Positions 1-12,756 of a stretch of 64,000 bases of DNA are shown here, piece after piece. Within the stretch, counting starts at the first letter, position 1, and every line of letters begins with the position of its first letter. The notes beneath the pieces were generated by a model that did no database searches, had not been told where the DNA came from, and was given only the letters and a program-made list of their open reading frames with translations. The DNA comes from Cavia porcellus (lineage: Eukaryota > Chordata > Mammalia > Rodentia > Caviidae), in assembly GCF_034190915.1 (NCBI RefSeq), contig NW_026947506.1:33645748-33709747 (forward strand). The letters are read 5' to 3'. A program made the translations under genes and the position numbers.

Positions 1-20
1 GAGTTAAGTCATTTTTCTGG

Positions 21-52
<32 letters not shown>

Positions 53-69
53 GAGAGAGAGAGAGAGAG
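21..69. repeat. Compound (TA)n(GA)n microsatellite
   Basis: About 14 TA units (21-48) are followed by CA and roughly nine GA units (51-69). Likely polymorphic in length. Confidence 0.98.
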
Positions 70-1121
70 GGGTCATTTTGTTTGGTTTAATTTCTCTTTG
101 TTTTTGTGTTTTGATTGTTAAAAATTGGAGTTTGGTAGCATGTCAAATATCTTTATGTTACACAGTGAGTTCCAATTCGTTCTCAACCACATTTAGCAGA
201 TAGAAGTTGGATGTAGTCAATTTTTCCCAGTTATTTTTTCTTCCATTTTAACTAGTATTTTTTTGAATTAGCCAAGTACCATTACTTTATCCACAGTATT
301 GGTGAATCTGTGATACTTTGTCTGTAAGTGATTATATATTTTCATTCATATGCCATGTTTTATCTGTTCATGGAATGGTCCCTGCATAGATTATATAGCT
401 AATGCATTGATTACCTTTGATCACTTTTCTAAAACTGGTTACCTGAACATAACATGGATAATGGCATATTTTTCCTGTTTTTTTTTTTTAACACAAAAAC
501 ATGAACTGCTCCTCAGACATAAACTTTTCCAGTCTTAATTTGAGCATTTAATTAAGCAATTTAGCATTTAATTATGTAATTACTGTTTTTTGTTTACATT
601 GAGTCCAAGGGACTGTGGTATGATGTTGGAATTAATTAGATGATGGGGTTTGGTTTTAACTTTACTGTGTGACCTTCAGTGAATTATTTAACCCATCTCT
701 GGCTCAGTTTTTTTGACCTGTAAAATGGATATCTGAAAAAAATCACTTACAAAAAAGACAAATACATAATAGCAAAGAACCAAAAACACTGCAAATATAG
801 GTTTTCAAAGCAAGGTAGCAGGAGCATAACTAGGGTTTTTATTTTACATAATGATCTTAAGAGTTCCTCACCTCACTATAAAATAATATGCACAATTGTT
901 CCAGTCCTATGAATGTTAAATGTTGTGTTCCAATAACATATAGAATGTGTAGCACAATCATCTTAACTATCTTAAAGGTGTTTATATAATTTTAGATACT
1001 TTTTTCTTTTCCCTTCCTTTCCCCCCTCATTTCCCTGAGTTATTATTTTTCCCTTTAAGCATATTCTTACTCTTTCACTGTATTTATTGAGTTTTTGTGT
1101 CTTATGTACTCTTATGATTTC

Positions 1122-4100
1122 TTACACTAGGGAGAATATATGGTATTTACACATGTGAGTTTGATTTATTTCAATTATTTGTATGATCTTGAGTTGCATC
1201 CATTTGCTTATAAATATCTCAGTGTGATCATTCTTTATACCTGAATAGTACTCCATTATATGAAAATACCATATCTTTTTTATGCATCCCTCAGTTGATG
1301 GGAATTTAGGTTGTTTCCAAGATCTGGCTGTTACAAATTGTGCTGCTATAAACATGGATGCACATATTTCACTGTGGTATGATGTTTTGAATTTTTTGGG
1401 AAATATGCACAGAAGTGGAATAGCTAGGTCAAATGGGACTTTCAATCTCAGCTTTTTGAGGAACTTCCAGACTGACCGCTACAGTGGCTGCACCAGTCTG
1501 CACTCTGATCAACAGTGCAAAAGAATGCCTTTTTCCCCACAGCCTCTCCAACATTTGTTGTTGGTAGTTTTCTTTATTCTGGTCATTATTTTAGGAATGA
1601 GATGGAATCTCAGTGTGGTTTTAATTTGTATTTCTCTAATGACCAATGATGCTGAACCGTTTTTCGTGTATTTATTTGCATTTGTATTTCTTCATCTGAG
1701 AACTATGTACTCATCTCAGATACCCATTTTTAGAATAGGTCTTTGAATTTTGGAGATCAGGTTTTTTAAATTCTTTATATGTTCTAGACAGAAGTCCTTT
1801 GTCTGAGGGACAGTTGACTAAGATTTTTTTCCCATTTTTGTGGGTTGTCTTTTCACTATGCTGGAGATTTCTTTTGACATGTAAAAACTCTTTCATAGGA
1901 TGTGGTTATTGATTCTGTGAAGTCTTTCCCATGTGGTTTGATTCTTGTTCATGAATTCTTTACCTACCCCTATGTCTTCAAGATTTCTACCTACTTTGTC
2001 TTCCAATGCATTTAATGTTTCTGTTTTAAAATTTAGATTTTTGATCTATTAGACTTTAGTTTAGTACATGGTGATAGGCATGGGTCTAGTTTTAGTTTTC
2101 AGCCTATGGAGAGGCAATTTTTGTACCACTATTTATTACAGAGACTATCTTTCTTCCAGTGGACATGTATCTTTATTAAAGATAAGGTATCTGAGTGTGT
2201 TGACAGTTGTAGTTGTATCTTCTAATCTATTCCATTGATCTTCAGATCTGTTTTTATTCCAGTACCATTCTGATTTTATTACAGTAGCTTTGTAGTATAA
2301 CTTCAAGTCAGGGATTGTGATGCCTCCTGCCTTGCCTTTCTTGCTTAGAATTGCCTTTGCTGTTCTATGTCTCTTCTGGTTCCAGATGAATTTTAGGAGT
2401 GATTTCTCTAGATTTGTGAGATATGCTAGTGATATTTTGATTGAATTGCATTAACTCTGTATAACAATTTTGGGAGAATGACCATTTTCCCAATGTTTGT
2501 TCTTCCTACCCATGAACAAGGGATGTCCTTCCAGTTTCTGAGGTCCTCTTCAATTTCTTTTTTCTGGGTTATTATAATTTTCACTGAATAGATATTTTAC
2601 TTCTTTGGTTAGGTTGATTCCTAAGTATTTCACTTTTGGAGAAGCTATTGTGAAGGGTGTGGCTTCTCTCATTTCTCTCTTAGTGATTTTGTTGTTAGTG
2701 TACAGTAATGCTATTGATTTTTGAGTGTTGACTTTGTATCCAGCTACATTACTGAATTTATTTATTATACCTAGGAGTCTTTCAGTGGAGTTTTGGGGGT
2801 CTTCTATGTAGAGTATCAAGTCGTCTTCAAATAATGATAATTTAACTTCTTTTCCTATCATTATTTCTTTTATTTCTTTCTCTTATCTAATTGCTCTGGC
2901 TAATATTTCCAGCACTATATAGAATAGGAGTGGTGATAGTGGACATCCTTGTGTTGTTCTTGATTTTAGAATAAAGGCTTTCAGTTTTGGGCCATTTAAT
3001 ATGATTCTGGCTGTTGATTTGTCATAGATAGATTTTATCTATCTATGAGAGATTGAGATAAAGACCAGTCATTCCAATTTTCTGTAAGGTTCTTATTATG
3101 AATAAATGTTGGACTTTATCAAAAGCTTTTTATGCATCTATGGAAATGATCATGGAATTCTTATTTTTGGCTCTTTTGAGAGGGTAGATTACATTATTGA
3201 TTTGTGTATGTTGAGCCATCCCTGCATTCCTGGGATGAATCCCACTTGGTCTTGGTGTATAATCTTCTTGATGATTTGCTGCATCCTATTTGCCAGTATT
3301 TTATTGAGAATTATTACATCTGTGTTCATTAGGGAGATTGTCCTGTAGTGCTCTTTTTTAGTTGGGTCTTTCTCAGGTTTTGGTATTAGAATAATGTTTG
3401 CGTCCAGGAATGAGTTAAGGAGAATTATTTCCCTTTCAATTTCATGGAAGAGTTTGAAGAATGTAGGCATTAAATCTTTGAATTTCTTGTAGAATTCCAC
3501 ACTGAATCTGTCTGGAACTGGGCTTTTCTTTGTTGGTAAGGATATAATAACATTTTTAATTTCATTAATTGAAATTGGGGTATTCAGCAGTTTTACGTCT
3601 TCTTGACCCAACTTTGGTAATTCATATGTTTCTAGGAATCTGTTCATTTCTTCTGTGTTATCAAGCCGATGCGAGTAGAGGTTTTCAAAATAGGTATTGA
3701 TGATCTTCTGTATTTCCAGATGGTCTGTAGTGATTTCACCCTTTTCATTCCTTATTGCATGAATTTGATTTTTTTTTCCTTTTTTAAAATAAGTTTGGCT
3801 AGGGGCTTATCAACTTTATTTATCCTTTGAAAGAACCAACTCTTGGATTTATTGATTCTTTGGATTGTTTTCTTAGTCTCTATTGCATTGATTTCTGCTC
3901 TCACCTTCATAATTTCGTCCCTTCCTTTGGCTTTGGGCTTGACTTGCTCTTCTTTTTCTAGATGCTTGAGGTGTTTCATCAGGTTGTTTTTTTTGTGTGT
4001 TCATTCTGTTTTCCTGATGTGGGAATTCACCACAATAAATTTTCATGTGAGGACTGCTTTCATTGTGTCCCACTGGTTCCGGTAAGATGTATTTGAATTT

Positions 4101-4868
4101 TTGTTTGCTTGTAGATATTGTTTAATTTCTTATTTAATTTCCTGTGTGACCCACTGATTTCTCAGGAGTGTATTATTCAATTTCCATGTGTTTGTGGGAT
4201 TTTTGCAGTTTCTTTTGTCATTAATTTCTAGTAGCATAGCACTATAGTCTGATAACATGCATGAGATAACTTCATTTTGTATTTCCTTAAGCAGAACAAA
4301 ACTGTGGGCTAGTGTATCTCTATTTTAGAGAACATTCCATGTTCTGCTGAGAAGCATGTATATTCAGATGTTGTTGGGTGGAACACTCTGTATGTCTACT
4401 AAGTCCATTTTTTCACAGGTGTGATTCAGTTCTGTTATTTCTTTGCTGATTTTCTGTCCAATTTTTCTGGCCCTTTGTGTCAATAGTGTATTAAAGTCTC
4501 CTTTTACAATTGTGTTAATGCTTATTTGATTTTTAGTTTTTGTTAATATTTGTTTTGTATAGCTGGTGCTCCTGAATGTGGTGCATATATATTTAAGACT
4601 GTTATCTCTTCCTCTTTTAGTTTTCCCCTGACTAGTTTTTAATGGCCTTTTAAAAAAATCTCTTTGGATCATTTGGTGTGAATTTCACATTGTCTGCAAA
4701 CAGAATAGCTACCCCTGCTTTTTGGGGGGATGTTGTTGCATGGAGTATTGCATTTCCTTTTGGGTTCTTGTATGCAGTATGTGGTTGGATGTTGTTTCTT
4801 GGCCCAATTCTTTTAATTGGTGAATTGAGGCCATTTACATTAACGGTTATAACTGATATATATTGATT
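1122..4868 (-). pseudogene. LINE-1 ORF2 remnant (endonuclease-reverse transcriptase)
   Basis: Antisense fragments in several frames follow ORF2 order. At about 4866-4690 there is an endonuclease start (NVNGL region) with an internal deletion. At 4672-4364 the endonuclease centre appears, with the GDFN catalytic motif and ELNHTCEKMDLVDI. At 3979-3189 the linker and early RT are recognisable ([26 protein letters not shown]). The RT active site at about 2830 reads FEDD instead of FADD, and at 1445-1122 is the C-terminal tail (MEYYSGIKND). Intact L1 ORF2 is about 1275 residues; here it is broken by many stops and frameshifts. The FADD-to-FEDD change keeps both aspartates but alters the second motif residue. 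Confidence 0.88.
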
Positions 4869-4889
4869 TACTTTTGAAAAGTTATCTTT

Positions 4890-5935
4890 CTGCTTTTGAT
4901 TCTTTACCTTTCCACTGTGTTTAATTGTCTGCCTTGCTTAGTGGTTTTTTTCCTGTGTCTATCTAGAATGTCTTTCTGTATTCTTTGCTGGATTGGTTTT
5001 GTGGTCATGAAATTCTTACCTGTTCTTTGTCATGGAAGTGTCTTATTTCTCCATCCATTTTGAAGGACAGTTTTTCAGGGTACATCAGTCTAGGTTGCAA
5101 GTCATTTTCCTTTAGGATCTGAAGTACTTCACTCCATGCTCTTCTTGACTTCATTGTTGAATGTTGAAAAGTCTGCTGTGATTCTGATAGGCTTTCCTTT
5201 ATTGGCGATCTATCTCTTCTCTCTAGCAGCTTTTATTATCCTGTTCTTATGTTGGATTTCTCGGATGTTGATTACTATATATCTGGGTGTCGTTTTATTT
5301 TGGTTATAGTTATTTTGAGTTCTGTATGCTTCACTGATCTCTATGTCAGTTTCCATTCTCAATTTGGTTAATTTTCAGCTATTATGTCTGTAAATAGCCT
5401 TAACATCATTTGTGTTGTCACCTTTTTTGTTTATCCCTCTCAAGCTTATGTTATTTTTCTTTGCATCACTGTAGCTGTTGAATTATTATTTCCTGATTCC
5501 ATGTTATTTTTAAAAGGTCTTTCATTTCTTGTTCACTAGCTGCAATCTTATCTTCCAGGTATGAAATTGTATCTTCACTTTTGTTGAGGTGGTTTAGCCA
5601 ACTTTTGATGGAATTTTTGATTTCCTGTATATCTCTTTGAATCTGCTTCATGCATTGTTTGTTTCTTAAATTGTTCATTCAGTGTTTCCGTCTCTTTGCA
5701 TTGTTCCTCTAATTTTTAACTGTCTCTTCTTTAGATGTGTTCAGCATTTGTTTCATTACATTTATTATTTCTTCTTTTACCTGGGAGATTATTTTTCATC
5801 TGAGTTCTTTTATAGCTTCTCAGAGTTGTTTCTTTACTTCAGATGTTATCAGTTCAGGAATTTAAGGTGTATGGCTTACATTTTGTTCTATGTCCATGTC
5901 TGCTAGGCTTGCTTGGGTTGTGCTAGAAGTTTGAG
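4890..5935 (-). pseudogene. LINE-1 ORF1 remnant (RNA-binding chaperone)
   Basis: L1 ORF1p is a trimeric coiled-coil RNA-binding protein. On the minus strand an open stretch at 5678-5466 shows the coiled coil (QRDIQEIKNSIKSWLNHL, then SYLEDKIAASEQEMKDL). Downstream, 5240-5060 contains the RRM end and the C-terminal domain in degraded form; it aligns with the equivalent part of the 57-61 kb element. No continuous reading frame remains. Confidence 0.75.
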
Positions 5936-5990
5936 ATTGCATTTTCCTCTTTTGTTTTTCATTTTCCTGTATTTCCAGGTTTGTAGCCAT

Positions 5991-6466
5991 GTTCCAAAGC
6001 TTCCTGCTTGTGCTGGGAATCAACTCGTGCATGTTTAGCTCCTAGAGAATACTGCAGGCAAGTGCTACCTGCTTGGAGGTTGCTGGGCATTGTGTGGTCT
6101 TGCCCTCAGGGACCGTCCGTGCGTCCTCTGGTGATTTGGGATGCTGGGCATAGTCTTAATGGCTGGGATCAATGTTCCAAAACTTGCCCCTTGTTTTGGG
6201 ATTTAACTTGTGCATGTCTGGCTCTTGGGACTTAATTCAGGTCCGTGCTAGCTGCTTGGAGGTTGCTGGCCATGCCCAAGTTAAACCCAAAGTGACCTCC
6301 TGGGTCCTCTAGTTATTTGGGATGCTGCATGGTCTTAGGTGTGGTCTTACTAGCTGGGAGTGACATTCCAAACTTCCCCTGTGTGCTGGGAATCAACTCG
6401 CACGTGTTTAGCTCCCAGGACTGAATTCAGGCCCCTGCTAACAGCTTGGAGGTCGTTGGGCATACT
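5991..6466 (-). repeat. Tandem ~185-bp monomers in the LINE-1 5' UTR
   Basis: Two full units and one partial unit begin at 5991, 6174 and 6365 in plus coordinates (spacing 183 and 191). Each starts with GTTCCAAA/ATTCCAAAC, followed by GGGAATCAACTCG-type sequence, TTTAGCTCC, then GCTTGGAGGTTGCTGG and ATTTGGGATGCTG. They lie immediately 5' of ORF1 in element orientation, where mouse L1 carries promoter monomers. The outermost unit is truncated. Confidence 0.85.
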
Positions 6467-6474
6467 AAGTTCTA

Positions 6475-9400
6475 TTTGTATAATTTTGTCATTTCAAGAA
6501 TGTTACATGAAAAGAATCATACTGCATGTGACCTTTCTGCAATCAGCAAATTCCTTGCTAGTTTGTTGAGATTGTGAGTATCAGTAGTTTGTTCCATTAT
6601 ACTACCAATAGTGTACCATGGTACAAACATACTGTTGTTTGTATAATTGCCCATCTTTGAAGAACATCTGGTTTGTATCCAGAGTTTAGCTGTTAGGACT
6701 AAAGCTGTTATAAGTTTGTATTGCGGGTTTTGTTATGACATGTATGTCTTCATTTCTTTTGGATTAATGTGTAAGGGTGAAATTACTGGACTGTATGGTA
6801 GTAGCATATCTAGTTTTACAAGAAATCACCAGTTTTCTGAGTCCCTATATTACTAAATACATTCACCAGTAATATGTGAGTAGCAGTCTAGTGGCTGTCT
6901 TTTAAATTACCCACCATTTTGCATTTTCCCATTCTATTAAGTATGTTATAATAGCTTATTGTAGTTTTAGTTTGCATTTTTCTTGTGGCTGACATAGTTG
7001 AGCATCTTTTCATGTGCTTATTTATCATTGGTAGTTTTTCTTCACTGGAAATACCTGTTTATATATCTTGCTAATTTTCTATTTGGATTGTTATAGATAT
7101 GGAAATCACTAGATACTAATCATATGTATGTATGTATAAAACTGTTTCTCCCAAATATTTTTGGGCTCTCCATATTGTGTTTTGCAGAACAAAAGTTTGG
7201 ATTGATAATTTGTTATTGTATTTAATGCATTATGCTTTTTGGGTCACATCTGAGACTCTACCTAGTCCTAGGTTCCAGGTATTTTCCACTGTTTTTTTTT
7301 TTTTTCATACACTTTTATACTTTACCATTTAAGTTAATGACCCATTTTGAGTTAATTTTTTACCCGATATTAAGATTGCATAGAGTTGTATTTCTTTGCC
7401 TTTTGGGTGTCTAATTGTTCCAACACCATATTTTTAAAAGCTTTTGTTTCTCTTTTGGATTTGTTTTCTCTTGTCAAGTCAGTTGGCTGTGCTTCTATCT
7501 GGTTTTTCATAGGTTTCCTTTTCTATTTGATTCCTTTGCCAGTATCATACTGACTTTATTGCTGTGGCTACATAATTACTAATTATGGTAGAGGAAGAAT
7601 AATTCTTTTTATTTCATTCTTCTTTTCAAAATTGCTTTAGATATTCTACTTTCTTTGCCTTTTCATATACATTTTAGAATAATTTTGTTTATAAGTCCAA
7701 AAAAACTTACTGTTGTTTTGGCAGGAAATCCATTAATCTTCTGTGTGTTTTTATATGGATTTAGTATCTTTTTATTGAATCTTTCAATCTTTGAACATGT
7801 GTATCTTCCCTTTTTGAATTTTTAATTTGTATTATTAGCATTTTATGTTTTTCAGCACATAGGTTATCTTTTTCCATTTATATTTAAGTATTTTATTTTC
7901 TTTGAAGTGATTATAAATGGTTTTGTGTATTTCCTTTTGCTTTCTACATGTCTGTTGTTTATTTATAGAAACATAATTGATTTTGTGTATTGATCTTGTA
8001 ACTTAGAGCCTCGTATAATTCTCTTATGAATTTAGGAGAGCTGTGTTTGTGTAAGCTTTCATTCAGTTTTTCTTTTCTTTTTTCTTTTTTTGAGAGATAG
8101 GTCTTCCTATAATACATTGAGTAGAATGATGACAACAGACATTCTAACAGGCTACCAGGTTTGGGGAAAACCCTTCAGTCTTTAACTCTAAAGCATGATG
8201 TTAGATGTAGGTGTTTTTGATAGATGTTCTTTATTAGATTGAGAAAATTCCTTTCAATTCCTAATTTGATAGACTTATTTTTAAGTCAGGAATCTTGGAT
8301 TTTGTCAGATTTGTTTTCTGCTTTATTTGCTAAGTCACATGATTTTTTTCTTTATCATATTGATATGAGGAGATTATAATTTTCTTTTTGGTCTGTTAAC
8401 CATCCCCTTACATACCTGGAATGAAATATATTAAGTCAGTAGTATAATTTTTTAATGAATTACTGGATTTGCCTGGCTAATATTTTGTTGAGGACTTTGT
8501 GTCTAAGTTCATGAGAGATAATTGACATGTCTATGGTCTTTTGTGTATTGTTTTTGTTTTTAGGTCAGGGTAATACTAGCCTCAAAAAATAATCTGAGAA
8601 ATGTTTTCTTGCAGTGTGCTAACTCCACTTTAAATGCTGATTGGATTCTTCACTGATGCCATCTGGATCTGAGGGCTTTTTTTTTTTTTTTTTTACTCAG
8701 AAGGTTTAAAGTGACAAGTTTAATTTGTCGGACTTTTCACGCTGTCTTATTTTAAATGTACTTTAGTACTTTAGACTTCCAGCAATTTTTTCATATCTTC
8801 TAAGTTGTCAAATTTATGAGCTTAAAGTTGTTTGTAGTATCCCTCTTTTAGAGATGCGAGATTTGTATTGGTGCCCTCTATCTCTTTGCAAGTATTGGTG
8901 ATTCTTGCCTTGTTTTGTTTTATTCTTGGCAACTTGTTTACAAATGTATCACTTGGTTGTTGCTTCCACCACAGAACCAGCTTTTTTTAATCTACTGATT
9001 TTCTGTATCCTTTTTCTGTCTTCAATATTATTGATTCTGGTCTTTTCAGTATTTTCTTCTTTAATTTTGCTTCAGATTTATTTTAATTTTATTTTTTTCT
9101 TTAAGAAGGGTCTAAGTTATTGACTTGAGACTTTTCTGCTTTTCTAAAGTAAGTATTCCAGTGCTGTAGATTTTCTATCAGCACTGCTCTATCTGCATCA
9201 CCCCACCTATTTTGGAATGCTGTATGCTTGTTTTCATTGAGTTTGAAGTATTTTTATATTTCCTTTCAGACCTACTTGTTCTTCAATTCATGTGTTTTTC
9301 AAATGTATATTGCTCAGCCTCTAGTATTTGGAGATTTTCTGTGATTGATTTGTTATTTATTTCTAATTTTGATTATGGTTAGAGCAGATCATGACTCAAG

Positions 9401-9485
9401 GGATTCATTTCTTTTAAATTTGTTTAGGTTTACTGTGTCGATGAAGAAATGGTCTATGTTGGTGAATGGTCTATGGGTATTTGAA
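6475..9485 (-). mobile_element. Ancient LINE-1 (L1M-type), antisense, strongly decayed
   Basis: Antisense L1 ORF2-like sequence with no open frame left. The 6480-7030 part matches the general pattern of old mammalian L1 3' regions (AATTTTGTCATTTCAAGAATG, GGGTGAAATTACTGGACTG). The 7500-8700 part resembles the RT region, and 9240-9485 the endonuclease region (AAATGGTCTATG). Much more divergent than the L1 to its left. Limits approximate. Confidence 0.7.
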
Positions 9486-9908
9486 AACAAATAAGAGAAA
9501 CATATATGTACCAGATGTGATGACTACCATACAATTTAATTTTTTTCCATGTTGTGGTATTGTTATGTGAAAGAACAATTAAATATCGCCAGAGGGATAT
9601 CCAGTGAAAATTTTGGTATTGTGTGTCTTTGGAAGAAACATTCATAGATCAGTTTATAAAATTGTTTGTACTTTAAGTAAAAAAGTTTTTTAATGAAAAC
9701 TAATGTTCTAAATTTTAAAAAAGTGCACAGACCTCAGTGAGTAGCTTCAAGTCTCATCTTCCTCATTGTCTGCAAGGCCTTCAGTGTGACTTATCATAGT
9801 GCCCCCCCCCCATTGGGGAGAAAAGTAAAGTATAGAGTATTGGTTAAAAAGTATGCTGTTAGGTTATTGATGTTGTTATACGTTTAAATAGGGCATTTTC
9901 TTATGTTG

Positions 9909-10250
9909 TGTCTTAGTTACTTTATGCTCGTCGCTGAGACAAAATACCTCAAGCCCAAGGCTGGGAAAGGAAAGGTTTATTTCTTACAGTTTTTGGAGGT
10001 TTCAGTCCACACTCAGTTGTCTCCAAGACAGGCAGGCATGGCTGGGCTGCAGTTCATGGCGGCCGCCAGCAGCAAACTCAAACCAGCAAAGAGAAAAACA
10101 CACCTTCTTCCTGCCATTACATCACATCCTGGCTCCACCCCTATATGGGTGGAGCACTGACACCATCAATCCAAGCACTATACAATGAACCATCACATAT
10201 GAACAATGTAAACTCATGAGGCCTGGGGGACACAAACATAAACCATGACA
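9909..10250 (-). mobile_element. Solitary MaLR-type LTR, antisense, with 5-bp TSD
   Basis: 342 bp bounded by TGTC...GACA and flanked by perfect TGTTG duplications (9904-9908 and 10251-10255). On the minus strand it shows the MaLR pattern of CTGAAACCTCC followed by a poly(A) signal AATAAA inside AGAAATAAACC, and ends in ACTAAGACA. No internal region or second LTR, so it is a recombined solo LTR. A GC-rich patch with a NotI-like GCGGCCGC lies at about 10060. Confidence 0.85.
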
Positions 10251-10894
10251 TGTTGAATAGTAGAAATGTCACTCACTCATTTTCTTTGATCTTTCATAGT
10301 AATTTTCACTAGGTGTGAGAACATAACTAAATTTAACATTCCAACTGGGTATACTTAATAAGAAAATGAAAGTTAAAATTTTCAGAACAAAATTATTTTA
10401 GAGCTTCTGCAATCTTTATTTTAGGTAATCAACATAATTTTGTATTTTTTGATATATTTGTAACATACTCTACTAGGATATTTAAATTTTAACTTCTTAC
10501 CAAATTGAATTGTTTTTAATATCACTTAATTTACAGGTTTCATATCTTTGGAATAATTTACTTTTAAGGATAGTGATTTTTTTTTCCCTATAAGGCTGAT
10601 GATTTGAAAATGCCTAACTCTTGGATTTCAAGTGTTAATTTGGCATTTGTGTGATAAACACATCTGTTGTGTAGTTCTGTCTTTTTCATAGTTTTGCACA
10701 ATGTCTTATCAGTATCTCAGGCTTAACCTATGGATTTTAAGTTCTGTTCTCTGAACTTACTCCTTCCATATTCATCTTTACTTTAGAAAATGATAGTGAA
10801 GTCTTTCTATTTTCTCTGGTCAAAAACCTTGGTATTGTCATTGTTTTTTCTTTCTCTCTCACACTGCTTGCCCGATACATTGTGTCAGTGCTGC

Positions 10895-10985
10895 CTTTAC
10901 TTTATATCTCCAGCCTGGACAGCTCCTGCTGCCCTCACTGCAGGCAGCTCATCAGCTCAAGTCATCAAGTAGCCATCATTGCTCA
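10895..10985 (+). mobile_element. L2-like LINE fragment
   Basis: The C/T-rich stretch with CCTGGACAGCTCCTGCTGCC resembles the sense-strand L2 pattern (CCTGGACTAYTGCAACAGCC). Assigned from remembered family appearance only. Confidence 0.35.
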
Positions 10986-11164
10986 GCTGGTTAAAGCAGC
11001 CCCACCCACCATGGTTTCCCAAATTAAGATCTTCCTCTCTAATTACAGCACAAGAGAGTATCAGTGATTAGTAAACCCTGTAAAAACTTAAGTCAGAACA
11101 TATTACCCAAAATTCTACATCTGCTTGTAGTGTCATTTATAAAATCTAGTATTCTCAAAGCCTC

Positions 11165-11410
11165 TTCTTCTTACCTTTCAGGCTCTTCTCCTCTTGCCAT
11201 CCCCCTCACTCATGTCACGCATCCACACTGGTTCTCTGCTATTCGTAGTACATAGCAGACTCATGTCTATTTCAGGATCCCCTGCCATTGGCTTTCCAGC
11301 TGTCTGGTTTCCCAGTTTTGTGGCTCCCTTCATTGGCCTCTCCTGTGTCTTACTCAGAGGTCACCTTCTCAATGAGGCCTCCTTCCTCAGTTAAGATTTC
11401 TATCCCTTTC
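11165..11410 (+). mobile_element. L2-like LINE fragment
   Basis: The order of motifs fits the L2 3' half: CACACTGG, CTTTCCAGCTGTCTGG, then CTCAGAGGTCACCTTCTCA followed by GAGGCCTCCTTCC, which mirrors the L2 stretch ending in a 'GTCACCTTCTCAGAGAGGCC'-like motif. No open frame. Confidence 0.5.
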
Positions 11411-12059
11411 CAAAACCCTCTTGTCTTGTCTTTTTTTTTTTTTTCTGTAACATTATCATTCTCTTATATGCAGGTATTACTTGTATTCTTCCATGCATAT
11501 TCCTGAAACCTTCCATGTTCTGTAAAATCATACACTAAATAACAGAATTTATGAAAAAAAATTCTGTTAGGGCATATCATTTAAAACCTATGGAATTTTG
11601 CAATCAGAACACATAAAAAATACTTGTAGTAATTTTCTCCATTGATTTTCTGTTTTGATACAAAGAGAGAAGCCTTTTGTACTTATTCATCAGCACTTGC
11701 AGTTTCTCTCAATAGTGTAATGTAGTGGAAAGTGCTGTGGTTCTTGAAGTGCTTAAACCAGCTCCTACTTGCAGTAAACAAAGAAATAACCTATTTATTT
11801 TTTGTTTTTAAAGTAGCTGGTGTTACTGCAGCTGCTAATTGTTTCCTAATCATTCTAAGACTTACTCTACAAATGATAAAGGCTTATTTATGATAATATC
11901 ATAACAATATTCTAGGGGGGGAATCATGTATAAATTAGTGCAGCCTCCATGTTATATCAATATTGGTTCCCTATTTATAAACCACATATGAGGTAATTTG
12001 TATAAAAGAGATATAGACTTTAGCTAAAGAGTTCTATACATTTCCTTATTTGTTTACTA

Positions 12060-12195
12060 TTTATCTCCTGGAACTAGAAGGTAAATTACATGAATGTATG
12101 ATTTTTACTGTTTTTAAAAGTTCATATCTGTATTCCAATCATATAGTTCCTAGCTGGTATTTAATAAATATTTGTTTAATGAAAGAATAAATAAG
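12060..12195 (+). mobile_element. L2 3' end fragment
   Basis: Resembles the L2 tail: CTGGAACTAGAAGG at the start and TTTAATAAATATTTGTTTAATGAA plus ATAAATAA at the end (12160-12195), a typical L2 3' terminus. Confidence 0.5.
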
Positions 12196-12439
12196 TCAAT
12201 ATTTAGAGTTCTCTAGACTTCTGAAGTAATTGAAAATAGGATCACCTGTTTTTCTTTAAACTGAACAACTTCTTTGTCTTAATAGTTATTGACATTTAAG
12301 GCTGTAGCCTGATTTATGTGTGTTATTTAGAAAGCCAAAAGTAAATGTGTTCTGGATGAAGTTCAAGATTGAGCATTCTGTAGGAAGATGCAATTTCATT
12401 CTGTGGCAAGATATTTTAATTGAAGCTAGCAGGTGTATC

Positions 12440-12515
12440 GTGCTTCTCTACCAGGCATGGTCATGAGCATTTTGTGCACGGTAACTAATTTAATTCCTTT
12501 AATATATCGAGAGCT
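12440..12515 (-). mobile_element. MIR SINE fragment
   Basis: CCAGGCATGGTCATGAGCAT, GTAACTAATTTAATTCC follows the antisense MIR pattern (CCAGGCACTGTGCTAAGC, then ATTTAATCCTC). Short and decayed. Confidence 0.45.
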
Positions 12516-12756
12516 GAGTTTTTCAGGATGTGGTCCAGGGATCTTTGGCAACCCCAAAACCCTTTACCAGGAGAGATCACAAGTTCAAAAGAATTTTATA
12601 GTAATACAAAGGACTTTCTGCTTTTGCCCGGCTTGGGATTTTATTGATGCTGCAAAAGCAGTCATGAGAAAACTAGCTCTTGAGTATGTATCAAGACAGT
12701 GGTGCGAGACTATACTGGTTGATATGTTTCTTCCCCACCAGAAACTTACAATTTAA
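12516..12756 (+). mobile_element. hAT-type DNA transposon remnant
   Basis: GATGTGGTCCAGGGATC followed by CCCCAAAACCCTTTACCAGG and the later coding-like stretch resemble a common mammalian hAT transposon. A 107-codon open frame (12433-12756) crosses it. Its end, DAAKAVMRKLALEYVSR then MFLPHQKL, is a decayed version of the hAT transposase block D-G-A-K-A-M ... C-I-L-H-R-H. The catalytic and histidine residues are largely lost. Confidence 0.5.

Larger units (their letters stand above)
995..6474 (-). mobile_element. LINE-1 element, antisense, about 5.5 kb, with monomeric 5' UTR
   Basis: On the minus strand this reads 5' UTR monomers (6466-5991), ORF1 remnant (about 5935-4890), ORF2 remnant (about 4868-1122) and a 3' UTR whose purine-rich tract appears on the plus strand as a C/T-rich run at 999-1060. 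Possible TSDs are 981-994 and 6475-6488, which match at 12 of 14 bases around TATAATTTT. If correct, these set the ends used here; the 3' end is otherwise uncertain. An older antisense L1 follows directly on the right. Many stops and indels: the copy is dead. Confidence 0.88.

Noticed and set aside
5991..6466. The ~185-bp tandem repeats as a CRISPR array or satellite
   Set aside because: Units are long, diverged, without spacers, and located exactly 5' of L1 ORF1.
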